A model generated the notes under the pieces. That model worked only from the letters and a program-made list of their open reading frames with translations. It ran no database searches and was not told the origin of the DNA. Positions 7,261 to 16,099 of a stretch of 58,515 nt of DNA are shown piece by piece. The stretch covers positions 1-58,515 of the forward strand of contig NZ_JAGGPH010000001.1 in assembly GCF_018613895.1 (NCBI RefSeq). Direction: 5' to 3'. Position 1 is the stretch's first letter; every line of letters starts with the position of its first letter. Origin of the DNA: Curtobacterium sp. ISL-83 (GTDB lineage: Bacteria; Actinomycetota; Actinomycetes; Actinomycetales; Microbacteriaceae). Both the position numbers and the translations under genes were made by a program.

Positions 7261-9423
7261 ATGACGACGCCGTTCTCGGATCTGGACCAGTACACCGCGC
7301 TCCCTCGGGTCGACGGGATCGCGGTGAGTCCCGACGGCACCCGGGTCGCCCTCACCGTGAGTGCCCTCGACGGCGAGGGAACCGGCTCCCGCCGTGCGGT
7401 CTGGTCGGTGTCCGCGACGGACGCCGCCGCCGACCCGGTCCGCCTGACCCGTTCCGCGAAGGGCGAGGGCGGGATCGCCTTCCGCCGGAACGGTGACCTG
7501 CTGTTCGTGTCCGGCCGGGCCGACAGCGAGCCGGGTGCCGTCGACGACTCCGCGCAGCTCTGGCTGCTCCCCGCGACCGGCGGGGAGGCCCGCCCCGTCA
7601 CCCGGCTCGCTGGTGGCGTCGGGGGCGTGCTCACCACGGCCGCCGGTGCCGACACGGTGGTCATCACCGCCGACCTGCTGCCCGGTGCCGGATCGGACCG
7701 CGAGACCGTGATCGCCGCCGACGCCCGGCTCCGCGCCCGGCGGAAGGACCGGAAGGTGCGGGCGATCCTGCACGAGACGTACCCCGTGCGGTTCTGGGAC
7801 CACGACCTCGGGCCGGACGAGACCCACGCGCTGGCGCTCGACCTCGCGACGCTGCGGGAGCCCGACGCCGCGGGTGCCGCCACGGCCGAGGGTGGTCGGT
7901 CTGCCGACGCCGAGGGCGCGCCCGCAGCGGCTGCCACCGACGACGGCTCGGCCCCCCGCACCGACGGCCCGGTGTACCCGGCGCACCTCCCCGCTCCGCG
8001 CGACCTCACGCCCACCCCCGGACGGTCGCTCGACCACGTCGCCGGCGTGTTGACGCCCGACGGGTCCACGCTCGTCGCCGCGGTCGCGGTCCACGAGACC
8101 CGTGGGTCCCGCTCCGTCCTCGTCGCGATCGACCTCGCGACCGGTACGCGGACGGTCCTCCGTGACGAGCCCGAGGTGGACCACGAGACGCCGACGCTCA
8201 GCCACGACGGACGCACCCTCGCCTGGGTCCGCACCGCCCGCTTCACCCCCGCCGGTGCCACCGAGCAGGAGGTCTGGGTCGCTGGCCTCGCTTCCGACGG
8301 CCTCACCGACGCGCGTCGCATCGCCACGGAGTGGGACCGCTGGCCGAACGAGCTCGTCTTCGAGCACGGCGACGACGCGGTCCTCGCCACCGCCGACCAG
8401 GACGGCCGGGCACCGATCTTCCGCCTGCCACTCGACGGCGCCGCCGCCGAGCAGCTGACGCACGACGACTGGGCGTACTCGAGCCTGCGCGTGGCGGAGG
8501 CGACGGGTGTCGTCGTCGCGCTCCGTGCCTCCTGGGCGGCCCCACTGCACCCCGTCCGGATCGCGACCGACGGCACCGTGACCCCGCTCGCCACGCCGGC
8601 CGCGCTGCCGGACGTGCCCGGGCGCTTGGAGGAGGTCGAGACCACCACGGCGGACGGCACCCGCGTGCGGGGCTGGCTCGTCCTGCCGTCCGCCGAGCAC
8701 GGCGACGGCCCGCACCCGCTGCTGCTCTGGATCCACGGCGGCCCCCTCAACTCGTGGAACCAGTGGTCGTGGCGGTGGAACCCGCAGCTCGCCGCCGCCC
8801 GCGGGTACGCCGTGCTGCTGCCCGACCCGGCGCTGTCGACGGGCTACGGGCTCGACTTCATCAACCGCGGGTGGAACGCGTGGGGGCAGGCGCCGTACAC
8901 GGACCTGATGGCGATGACCGACGCCGTCGTCGGCCGCGATGACATCGACGAGACCCGGACCGCTGCGATGGGCGGATCGTTCGGTGGGTACATGGCGAAC
9001 TGGGTCGCGGGGCACACCGACCGGTTCCGTGCGATCGTCACCCACGCGAGCCTGTGGGCGCTCGAGCAGTTCAACGGGACGACGGACATGTCGCAGTACT
9101 GGCAGTCGATCTTCGACGAGGCCGGTATGCACGACAACGATCCGCACCGGTTCGTCGCCGACATCACGTCGCCGGTGCTCGTCATCCACGGCGACAAGGA
9201 CTACCGGGTGCCGATCGGCGAGGGGCTGCGGCTGTGGTCCGAGCTCGCGGAGCACCACGCGGGTCCCGACGGGTCGATGCCGCACCGGTTCCTCTACTTC
9301 CCGGACGAGAACCACTGGATCCTCAAGCCGCAGCACGCGGTGGTCTGGTACGAGACGGTGTTCGCGTTCCTCGCGGAGCACGTGCTCGGCGAGGAGTGGG
9401 AGCGGCCCGAGCTGCTGGGGTAG
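7261..9423 (+). CDS. Prolyl oligopeptidase (S9C acylaminoacyl-peptidase-like)
   Basis: 720-aa cytosolic peptidase. An N-terminal beta-propeller (roughly residues 1-430, with WD-like repeats such as VSPDGTRVALTVS) is followed by an alpha/beta hydrolase domain. The triad is visible: S573 in GGSFGGYM, D647 in HGDKDYRVP and H685 in DENHW. Length and motif order match S9C oligopeptidases. A Pro/Ala-rich insert around residues 200-230 is probably a linker. It cleaves short peptides and its specificity cannot be read. It converges on the acyl-CoA dehydrogenase gene. Confidence 0.93.
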   Translation: MTTPFSDLDQYTALPRVDGIAVSPDGTRVALTVSALDGEGTGSRRAVWSVSATDAAADPVRLTRSAKGEGGIAFRRNGDLLFVSGRADSEPGAVDDSAQLWLLPATGGEARPVTRLAGGVGGVLTTAAGADTVVITADLLPGAGSDRETVIAADARLRARRKDRKVRAILHETYPVRFWDHDLGPDETHALALDLATLREPDAAGAATAEGGRSADAEGAPAAAATDDGSAPRTDGPVYPAHLPAPRDLTPTPGRSLDHVAGVLTPDGSTLVAAVAVHETRGSRSVLVAIDLATGTRTVLRDEPEVDHETPTLSHDGRTLAWVRTARFTPAGATEQEVWVAGLASDGLTDARRIATEWDRWPNELVFEHGDDAVLATADQDGRAPIFRLPLDGAAAEQLTHDDWAYSSLRVAEATGVVVALRASWAAPLHPVRIATDGTVTPLATPAALPDVPGRLEEVETTTADGTRVRGWLVLPSAEHGDGPHPLLLWIHGGPLNSWNQWSWRWNPQLAAARGYAVLLPDPALSTGYGLDFINRGWNAWGQAPYTDLMAMTDAVVGRDDIDETRTAAMGGSFGGYMANWVAGHTDRFRAIVTHASLWALEQFNGTTDMSQYWQSIFDEAGMHDNDPHRFVADITSPVLVIHGDKDYRVPIGEGLRLWSELAEHHAGPDGSMPHRFLYFPDENHWILKPQHAVVWYETVFAFLAEHVLGEEWERPELLG

Positions 9424-9451
9424 GTCGGGCGCGGGGGCCGGGGGCCCGGTC

Positions 9452-9513
9452 GGTGCGAGGTTGGTCGGTCGGTGCGAGGTTGTTCCCTCGCACGGGGCGA
9501 ACAACCTCGCACC
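9452..9513. repeat. Dispersed palindrome GGTGCGAGGTTG (site 1), likely bidirectional terminator
   Basis: GGTGCGAGGTTGTTC (9471-9485) pairs perfectly with GAACAACCTCGCACC (9499-9513) across a 13-base loop. A further left half (GGTGCGAGGTTGGTC, 9452-9466) precedes it. The same element, including the loop sequence CGCACGGGGC, recurs at 40486-40547. Both copies lie between convergent genes, so termination for both strands is a likely role. Confidence 0.75.
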
Positions 9514-9575
9514 AGCAGGCCGGACTGGCCGCACGGGCCGCACCAGCCACCGGACTGGCCGCACGGGCCGCCGCC

Positions 9576-10757
9576 TCAGACGAACGCGGCCTGGCCCGTG
9601 ATCGCCCGACCGACGATGAGCGTGTTGACCTCGCGCGTGCCCTCGTACGAATAGATCGCCTCGGCGTCCGCGAAGAACCGGGCCACGCCCTTGTCGAGCA
9701 CGATGCCGTTGCCGCCCTGCACCTCGCGGCACCACGCCACCGTCTCCCGCATCTTCGCCGTCGCGAACGCCTTCGCCATCGCGGAGTGCTCGTCGCCGCC
9801 GACCCCGGCGTCCTGCATCGCCGACGCCTGCGTGCACAGCGCGATCGAGGCGGTGATGTTCGCGAGCGACTGCACGAGCCGGTCCTGCACGAGCTGGTGC
9901 GCAGCGATGGGCTTGCCGAACTGGATCCGGTTCCGGGCGTAGTCGAGCGCGGCCTCGTAGGCGCCGATCGCGATGCCGATGGCCTGCCAGGCGACCTCGG
10001 TCCGGGTGAGCCGGAGCACCTCGGCCGTGGTGCGGAACGAGTCGGCGTGCTGCAGTCGACGCGACTCCGGCACGCGGACCCCGTCGAGCACGATGTCCGC
10101 GTTCTGCACGCCGCGGAGGGCGATCTTGTCCTCGATCTTCGTCGCGGTGAAGCCGTCGCTGTCGGTGGTGACGAGGAACCCCTTCACCTGCTCGTCCGCG
10201 ACGTCCTTCGCCCAGATCACGACGACGTCCGCGAAGGTCGCGTTGCCGATCCAGCGCTTCTCGCCGGACAGCACCCACGTGTCGCCCTCACGCCGCGCAG
10301 TGGTGCGGAGGCCCCGGGCCGAGTCGCTGCCGGACAGCGGTTCGGTCAGCCCGAACGCGCCGACCAGTTCACCGGAGGCCATCCGGGGCAGCCACTCCTC
10401 CTGCTGTTCCTCGCTGCCGGCGACGGCGATCGAGTTCATCGCCAGGCCGGACTGCACCCCGATGAACGTCGCCACGCCCGCGTCGACGCGGCCGAGTTCG
10501 AGCGCCGCCCACCCGCGGTACACGGCGGAGTTCTCGAACTGCCGCACGAGGGGCACCCCGGGGCCGTACATCCCGAGGTCGGCGAGCGGCTTGATGACCT
10601 GCATCGGGAACTCGGCACGGGCCCAGTAGTCGTTGGCGATGGGCACGACCTCGGCTTCGAGGTACTCGCGGAGTCGGCCGAGGGACTCGCGCTCCTGGTC
10701 GGTCAACTGTTCCTGGAAGCGGTAGAAGTCGGACTCGAGCAGCGACGGCGTTGACAT
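9576..10757 (-). CDS. Acyl-CoA dehydrogenase (glutaryl-CoA dehydrogenase-like)
   Basis: 393-aa flavoenzyme of normal length with N-terminal, beta and C-terminal ACAD domains. FGLTEPLSGSDS and WVLSGEKRWIGNA are the FAD and substrate-binding motifs. The C-terminal SYEGTREVNTLIVGRAITG carries the catalytic Glu context typical of glutaryl-CoA dehydrogenases. It oxidises an acyl-CoA and passes electrons to ETF. It diverges from a TetR-like regulator at 10806, which probably controls it. The exact acyl substrate is uncertain. Confidence 0.92.
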   Translation of the reverse strand: MSTPSLLESDFYRFQEQLTDQERESLGRLREYLEAEVVPIANDYWARAEFPMQVIKPLADLGMYGPGVPLVRQFENSAVYRGWAALELGRVDAGVATFIGVQSGLAMNSIAVAGSEEQQEEWLPRMASGELVGAFGLTEPLSGSDSARGLRTTARREGDTWVLSGEKRWIGNATFADVVVIWAKDVADEQVKGFLVTTDSDGFTATKIEDKIALRGVQNADIVLDGVRVPESRRLQHADSFRTTAEVLRLTRTEVAWQAIGIAIGAYEAALDYARNRIQFGKPIAAHQLVQDRLVQSLANITASIALCTQASAMQDAGVGGDEHSAMAKAFATAKMRETVAWCREVQGGNGIVLDKGVARFFADAEAIYSYEGTREVNTLIVGRAITGQAAFV

Positions 10758-10761
10758 GGAA

Positions 10762-10791
10762 GCAACGATGCATCATTCTCGGAAACGTTGC
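10762..10791. promoter_or_regulatory. Candidate TetR-type operator
   Basis: GCAACG (10762-10767) and CGTTGC (10786-10791) form an inverted repeat in the 48-bp gap between the divergent acyl-CoA dehydrogenase and regulator genes. The right arm touches the regulator's ribosome binding site, consistent with autorepression. Confidence 0.35.
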
Positions 10792-10805
10792 AAGGGAGGA
10801 ACGCT

Positions 10806-11363
10806 GTGTACACGAACGAGAGTGCGCTCCGCGCCTTCCGGGAGGCACGCCACACCTTCATCGCCGGCTCGCGGATCGACATGGGTGCGTTGGCGACCGA
10901 GCTCGGCGTCGACCGGACGTCCCTGTTCCGGTGGGTCGGGAACCGCGACCGGTTGCTGTCCGAGATCCTGTGGTCGCTCGCCGTCCCGACGCTCGATGCC
11001 GCACGCCAGGCCGCGTCGCCCGCCGGCGCCCGGCGGATCGTGGACGTGCTCGACCGCTTCACCGCCGACCTGATCCGAGCGCCGTACTTCCGCGCGTTCC
11101 TGACGCGCGAGCCCGCACGGGCCCTGCGGCTCCTGACCACCTCGGACAGTGACGTGCAGAGCCGGCTCGTGGCCGAGGTCACCGACCTGGTCGCCGCCGA
11201 GCAGGCGTCTGGGGCGTTCGACCCGGCGCCACTTTCCGCCGAGGAGCTCGCCCGGTTGCTCGTGCGGATCTCGGAGTCGTTCACGTACGCGGACCTGATC
11301 AGCGGCGAGCGGCCGGACCCCGCACGGGCACGGGCGGCCTACGAGTACGTCCTCCGCCCGTGA
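10806..11363 (+). CDS. TetR-like regulator (QsdR-like)
   Basis: 185-aa regulator. The N-terminal helix-turn-helix is atypical of TetR but clear: IDMGALATELGVDRTSLFRWVGNRDRLLSEIL (residues about 22-53). The C-terminal part is all-helical, like QsdR-type TetR proteins. The GTG at 10806 follows GGGAGGAA with 4-bp spacing, which decides the start. It diverges from the acyl-CoA dehydrogenase gene, the likely target. The 163-bp gap that follows (11364-11526) holds only low-complexity GC-rich DNA. Confidence 0.85.
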   Translation: MYTNESALRAFREARHTFIAGSRIDMGALATELGVDRTSLFRWVGNRDRLLSEILWSLAVPTLDAARQAASPAGARRIVDVLDRFTADLIRAPYFRAFLTREPARALRLLTTSDSDVQSRLVAEVTDLVAAEQASGAFDPAPLSAEELARLLVRISESFTYADLISGERPDPARARAAYEYVLRP

Positions 11364-11526
11364 CCGGGACCGGCTGACCCGCTGACCCACTGACCCACCG
11401 ACCCGGAGCCAACGGCCCGGAGTCGGTAGCCCGCAGGGGATAGCGGCGGCCGCACCGGCAGCGGGGCCGCGCCGGCCTCGGCAGCGCCCGCGGCACAGGG
11501 AGCCGCGGCCGCAGCCGCTCCGCAGC

Positions 11527-14500
11527 TCAGATCAGCGCATCGGTGAGGTGGTTCGGCGTCCCGAAGCGGTGCGCCGTGATCGACACCGCCTGCTCGCGCA
11601 GGAACGGCAGCATCTCGATCCGACCGGCCTCGGTCACGGGCTCCCCGTAGACAGCGACGTCAGGCCGACCGTCCACCGCGGTGTACAGCCCGGAGATGTC
11701 CCCGTCGATGAGGCGCACCCGGGTCGACGGACCGTCGGCGATCCGCGCGGCGAACGCGGCATCCGACTCACCGGCGACCACGGACCGCAGGGTGGGGAGC
11801 GCCCGGACAGCGGCGGCGACCGGAGCCGGCAGCTGGCCGACCGTCGACACCTCGATCTCGGTGCCGGTGCGGACCGACGCCGCGATGACCCGGACGAGCG
11901 ACTCGACCGCGTCTTCCTGCGTCGACGCCAAGCGGACGTGCACGGTCGGGTACGGCAGGTAGCGCGCGATGTTCCGCTCCGCGGAGAGCCCGGACACGTC
12001 CGCGGCCGTGCCGAACAGGTCCTTCCAGACCTGCTCGTCGCTCACCACGGCCCGCTGGAGCGGCTCCGAGCCGATGCCCGCCGTCCGGACGAACGACGAC
12101 ACCGCTGGAGAAGGCGTGGTCGACACGGGAACCGCCGCCGTCGCGGGCGTCCACGACCCGAGGCCGAGCAGGTAGTTCAGGCCCCCGGCCTTCGTCCCGG
12201 CGCCGACGGCCGACTTCTTCCAGCCGCCGAAGGGCTGCCGGCGGACGATCGCTCCGGTGATGCCGCGGTTGACGTAGAGGTTGCCCGCCTGGATCCGACC
12301 GAGCCACCGGTCGATCTCACCGACGTCCAGCGAGTGCAGGCCCGAGGTCAGCCCGTAGTCGACCTCGTTCACGATGTCGATGGCCTCGTCCAGGGAGTCG
12401 GCGGTCATGATGCCGAGGATCGGGCCGAAGTACTCGGTGCGGTGGAAGGCCGAGCCCCGGCGGACGCCGTCCCGGACACCCGGGGTCCAGAGCTGGCCGG
12501 TCTCGTCGAGCTTCCGGGGCTGGACCGCCCAGGACTCCCCCGCACCCAGGCTCGTCAGTCCCTCGAGCAGCTTGCCCGCGGCGGGCTCGATGACCGGACC
12601 CATCTGCGTGGTCGGGTCGCTGGGCAGGCCGACGGTCAGCGACGACACCGCGTCGATGAGCTGCGACCGGAACCGTCGCGACCGCGCGACCGAACCCACG
12701 AGGACCACGAGCGACGCCGCCGAACACTTCTGACCCGCGTGCCCGAAGGCCGACGCGACGACGTCCTTGACGGCGAGGTCGAGGTCCGCCGACGGCGTGA
12801 CGATGATGGCGTTCTTGCCCGACGTCTCGGCGAGGAGCGGCAGGTCCTTCCGGAACGAGCGGAACAGCTCGGCGGTCTCGTAGGCACCCGTCAGGATCAC
12901 CCGGTCGACCATCGGCGACGCGATGAGCTGCTGCCCGAGCTCGTCCTCCGACACCTGCACGAAGGCGAGGACGTCGGCAGGGGCTCCGTGCGCGTCAAGC
13001 GCGGTCTCGATGACCGACGCGAGGACGGCACCGGAACGCTCGGCGGGCGGCGCGGGCTTGAGCACCACGGCGGACCCGGCGGCGAGCGCGGCGAGGGTGG
13101 ACCCGGCCGGGATCGCCACGGGGAAGTTCCACGGGGGCGTCACGAGCGTCAGGGAGGCGGGCGTGAAGGTCGCGCCGTCCACCTGGTCGAGCTGCGCGGC
13201 GAGCTCCCCGTAGAAGTGGGCGAAGTCGATCGCCTCGGAGACCTCCGGGTCGGCCTGGTCGATCGTCTTGCCGGTCTCGGAGGCCATGACCTCGACGAGG
13301 GCCGCGCGGTTCGCCTCGAGCGCGTCTCCGACGGCGTGCAGGACCGCGCCTCGCGCGGCTCCGGACCACCCGGCCCAGACCGACCCGGCTGCGCGGACGC
13401 GACCGAGGACGGTGTCGAGCTGCTCGGCGGAGCTGAGCCGGGCCTCCTGGACCCCGCGGACGCCGAGCGTCGACGACGCGATCCGCTCGGTGATCGCCGC
13501 GCCCCACGCTCGGACCTCGGCGACGGACGGGTCGCTGTCGGGGGTGTTCTCGAAGCGCCCCGGGGCGGGACGGGAGACGGCTGCGTAGCGGTCGGCGACA
13601 CGGTGCGCTGCCGGGGCGTCGAGACCGCCGGGCTGCGCGAGCGGTGCGAGGGAGTCGCGGAACCGCTGCTCTTCGCGGGCGAACAGCGTCGGCGACGACG
13701 CGAGCGAGAACACCGCGGACATGAAGTTCTCCTGCGACGCGCCTTCTTCGAGGCGTCGGATCAGGTACGCGATGGCGACGTCGAACTCCTGCGGGTGCAC
13801 GACCGGCGTGTAGAGGAGGAGCGACCCCACGGTGCGGCGGACGGCTTCGGCCTGTCCCTGCGCCATGCCGAGCAGCATCTCGAACTCGATGCCGTCCCGC
13901 ACCCCGCGCTGCCCGGCGAGCAGCCAGGCGTGCGCCACGTCGAAGAGGTTGTGGCCGGCGACACCGATCCGGACGTTCTCAACGCGGGACGGGATGAGCG
14001 CCCAGTCCAGGACGCGCTTGTAGTTGGTGTCGGAATCCTGCTTGGAGTGCCAGGTCGCGAGCGGCCACCCGTGCACGGACGCCTCGACCTGTTCCATCGG
14101 CAGGTTCGCGCCCTTGACGAGCCGCACCTTGATGCCGGCGCCACCACCAGCACGGCGGGCAGCAGACCACTCCTGCAGCTGCTGCATCGCGGCGAGCGCG
14201 TCGGGCAGGTACGCCTGCAGGACGATGCCGGCTTCGAGCTGCGTGAACTCGGGTTCGTCGAGGAGCTTCGTGAAGACGGCGATGGTGAGGTCGAGGTCCT
14301 TGTACTCCTCCATGTCCAGGTTGATGAACTTCGCCGGGGTGGAGGACGCGGCACGGCGGAACAGCGACCGGAGCTGCCCGATGATGTCGTCGACGGCGTG
14401 CTCGAAGGCCCACGGGGAGTGCGGGTGCACGGTCGACGAGACCTTGATCGACACGTAGTCGACGTCGTCGCGGGCGAGGAGCTGCTGCGTGCCCTGCAGG

Positions 14501-14991
14501 CGTCGGGCCGCTTCGCCCTCGCCGAGCACGGCTTCGCCGAGCAGGTTGACGTTCAGCCGGACCCCGTCGCGCTTGATCTTCGCGATGGCCGGGCCGAGTT
14601 TCGCGTCGGTGGCGTCGACGATGAGGTGCCCCACCATGTTCCGCAGCACGCGCCGGGCGATGGGCACGACGACCCCCGGGAGGCCCGGTGCGAGTCCGCC
14701 GCCCAACCGCACGAGTCCGCGGAGCGCGCTGGGCAGGAAGCCGGGCGCGTCCGGGGCGATCTCCCGCAGCTTCCGTGCGGCGACACCGAGGTCTTCCGGG
14801 CGCACGACGCCGTCGACGAACCCCACGGCGAACGCCAGGCCCTTCGGGTCCGCGAGCACACCGGCGAGCTGCTTGGCGGAGCCGTCGGCCGGGTAGCGCT
14901 CGGCTTCGGCGAGCCACTGCCGCACCAGCGCGACCGACTCGTCGGCGAGGGCGTCGTGCTCGGTCATCGGCTGCTCGGACAGGTTCGTCAT
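11527..14991 (-). CDS. putA: Bifunctional proline dehydrogenase / glutamate-semialdehyde dehydrogenase PutA
   Basis: 1154-aa enzyme that converts proline to glutamate in two steps. The proline dehydrogenase barrel lies at about residues 80-450 (KLGPAIAKIKRDGVRLNVNLLGEA, RLVKGANLPMEQ). The aldehyde dehydrogenase domain follows at about 500-960, with the catalytic Glu in AETSGKNAI and catalytic Cys in GQKCSAAS. There is no N-terminal ribbon-helix-helix domain, so it is not self-regulating as in E. coli. The last ~190 residues form an additional domain of unclear role. A second possible ATG is at 14967. It diverges from a LysR gene. Confidence 0.95.
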   Translation of the reverse strand: MTNLSEQPMTEHDALADESVALVRQWLAEAERYPADGSAKQLAGVLADPKGLAFAVGFVDGVVRPEDLGVAARKLREIAPDAPGFLPSALRGLVRLGGGLAPGLPGVVVPIARRVLRNMVGHLIVDATDAKLGPAIAKIKRDGVRLNVNLLGEAVLGEGEAARRLQGTQQLLARDDVDYVSIKVSSTVHPHSPWAFEHAVDDIIGQLRSLFRRAASSTPAKFINLDMEEYKDLDLTIAVFTKLLDEPEFTQLEAGIVLQAYLPDALAAMQQLQEWSAARRAGGGAGIKVRLVKGANLPMEQVEASVHGWPLATWHSKQDSDTNYKRVLDWALIPSRVENVRIGVAGHNLFDVAHAWLLAGQRGVRDGIEFEMLLGMAQGQAEAVRRTVGSLLLYTPVVHPQEFDVAIAYLIRRLEEGASQENFMSAVFSLASSPTLFAREEQRFRDSLAPLAQPGGLDAPAAHRVADRYAAVSRPAPGRFENTPDSDPSVAEVRAWGAAITERIASSTLGVRGVQEARLSSAEQLDTVLGRVRAAGSVWAGWSGAARGAVLHAVGDALEANRAALVEVMASETGKTIDQADPEVSEAIDFAHFYGELAAQLDQVDGATFTPASLTLVTPPWNFPVAIPAGSTLAALAAGSAVVLKPAPPAERSGAVLASVIETALDAHGAPADVLAFVQVSEDELGQQLIASPMVDRVILTGAYETAELFRSFRKDLPLLAETSGKNAIIVTPSADLDLAVKDVVASAFGHAGQKCSAASLVVLVGSVARSRRFRSQLIDAVSSLTVGLPSDPTTQMGPVIEPAAGKLLEGLTSLGAGESWAVQPRKLDETGQLWTPGVRDGVRRGSAFHRTEYFGPILGIMTADSLDEAIDIVNEVDYGLTSGLHSLDVGEIDRWLGRIQAGNLYVNRGITGAIVRRQPFGGWKKSAVGAGTKAGGLNYLLGLGSWTPATAAVPVSTTPSPAVSSFVRTAGIGSEPLQRAVVSDEQVWKDLFGTAADVSGLSAERNIARYLPYPTVHVRLASTQEDAVESLVRVIAASVRTGTEIEVSTVGQLPAPVAAAVRALPTLRSVVAGESDAAFAARIADGPSTRVRLIDGDISGLYTAVDGRPDVAVYGEPVTEAGRIEMLPFLREQAVSITAHRFGTPNHLTDALI

Positions 14992-15025
14992 GCGATCAGT
15001 GTGGAGCGCCCGAAAGAGGTAGCGG

Positions 15026-15052
15026 AAGCGAATACTTCTGATGGATACGCTT
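15026..15052. promoter_or_regulatory. Candidate LysR operator for putA
   Basis: Inverted repeat AAGCGAATAC (15026-15035) and GGATACGCTT (15043-15052), 8 of 10 pairs with 7-bp spacer, in the gap between putA and the divergent LysR gene. It overlaps the alternative LysR start at 15041, which supports the later start. Confidence 0.5.
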
Positions 15053-15073
15053 CAGTTGAGCTACCGTTTCCAC

Positions 15074-15976
15074 ATGCTCGACGTCCGACGACTCACCCTG
15101 CTCCGGGAGCTCTCGATCCGCGGGACGATCGCTGCCGTGGCCGAGGCGATGAACTTCACGCCCTCGGCGGTGTCCCAGCAGCTCGCGGTCCTCGAGCGCG
15201 AAGCCGGCACCCAACTCCTGCGTCGCGCCGGACGCCGCCTGCAGCTCACCCCGCAGGCCGAGGTCCTCGTCGCGGCCGCCGGGCACGTGCTCGACGTGCT
15301 CGAGCAGGCGCAGGCCACCGTGGAGTCGACCCTGCCGACCGTGCAGGGCCGGGTGCGGGTCGCGGTGTTCCAGTCGGCGGCGCTCGCCCTCATGCCGAGT
15401 GCCCTGCACGCGATGGCGACGGAGCACCCCGACGTCCGTGTCGAGATGGTGCAGCGCGAGCCGGAAACGGCGCTCCACGAGACGTGGGCCCGCGACTTCG
15501 ACATGGTGATCGCGGAGCAGTACCCCGCCCACGCTGCGCCGCACCTGTCCGGCCTGGTGCGGTCGGACCTCACGACGGACGCGGTCCGGTTGGCACTGCC
15601 CCCGGTCGAGACGGCCCTGCTCCCGGTGTCATCGCTCGAGGACGCCGAGGCACTCCCCTGGGTGATGGAACCGCGGGGCACGGCGTCCCGACACTTCGCG
15701 GAGCAGACTTGCCGCCGGTCCGGGTTCGAACCAGACGTGCGCTACGAGACCGCCGACCTGCAGACGCAGATCCGCCTGATCGAGTCCGGCAACGCGGTCG
15801 GGCTGATGCCGGACCTGGTGTGGACCGGCCGGACGACGACCTGTCGGCTGCTCGACCTGCCGGAGCGTCCGCGACGGACGATCTTCACCGTCGGTCGCTC
15901 CGCTGCCGCGTCGTCACCGGCGGTGCGGGCGCTCCGGATCGCCCTCGAGCAGGCAGCCGCCTCCGTCGCCGCCTGA
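15074..15976 (+). CDS. LysR-family regulator, probable putA regulator
   Basis: 300-aa regulator with N-terminal helix-turn-helix (LLRELSIRGTIAAVAEAM, then FTPSAVSQQLAVLEREAG) and a substrate-binding domain from about residue 90. An in-frame ATG at 15041 would add 11 residues, but it lies inside a palindrome, and family members start with MLDVRRL; the ATG at 15074 is preferred. The divergent position next to putA suggests it is the proline-responsive regulator of putA (inferred from context). Confidence 0.88.
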   Translation: MLDVRRLTLLRELSIRGTIAAVAEAMNFTPSAVSQQLAVLEREAGTQLLRRAGRRLQLTPQAEVLVAAAGHVLDVLEQAQATVESTLPTVQGRVRVAVFQSAALALMPSALHAMATEHPDVRVEMVQREPETALHETWARDFDMVIAEQYPAHAAPHLSGLVRSDLTTDAVRLALPPVETALLPVSSLEDAEALPWVMEPRGTASRHFAEQTCRRSGFEPDVRYETADLQTQIRLIESGNAVGLMPDLVWTGRTTTCRLLDLPERPRRTIFTVGRSAAASSPAVRALRIALEQAAASVAA

Positions 15977-16099
15977 CACGACCGACGCACCGCGAGGTCG
16001 TGACCAACTCGTGACCTCCACCTTGTCGCATCCGCCGCTGCGACGACATCTCCTTGGTGAGGGCACTTCCCGTGTCCGCCATCGACCCAGGGGGATCCC

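Noticed and set aside
6586..10278. 1230-aa minus-strand frame antisense to patatin, S9 peptidase and part of the dehydrogenase
   Set aside because: Arg/Gly/Val-rich low-complexity translation with no domain; a well-known artefact of GC-rich third codon positions.
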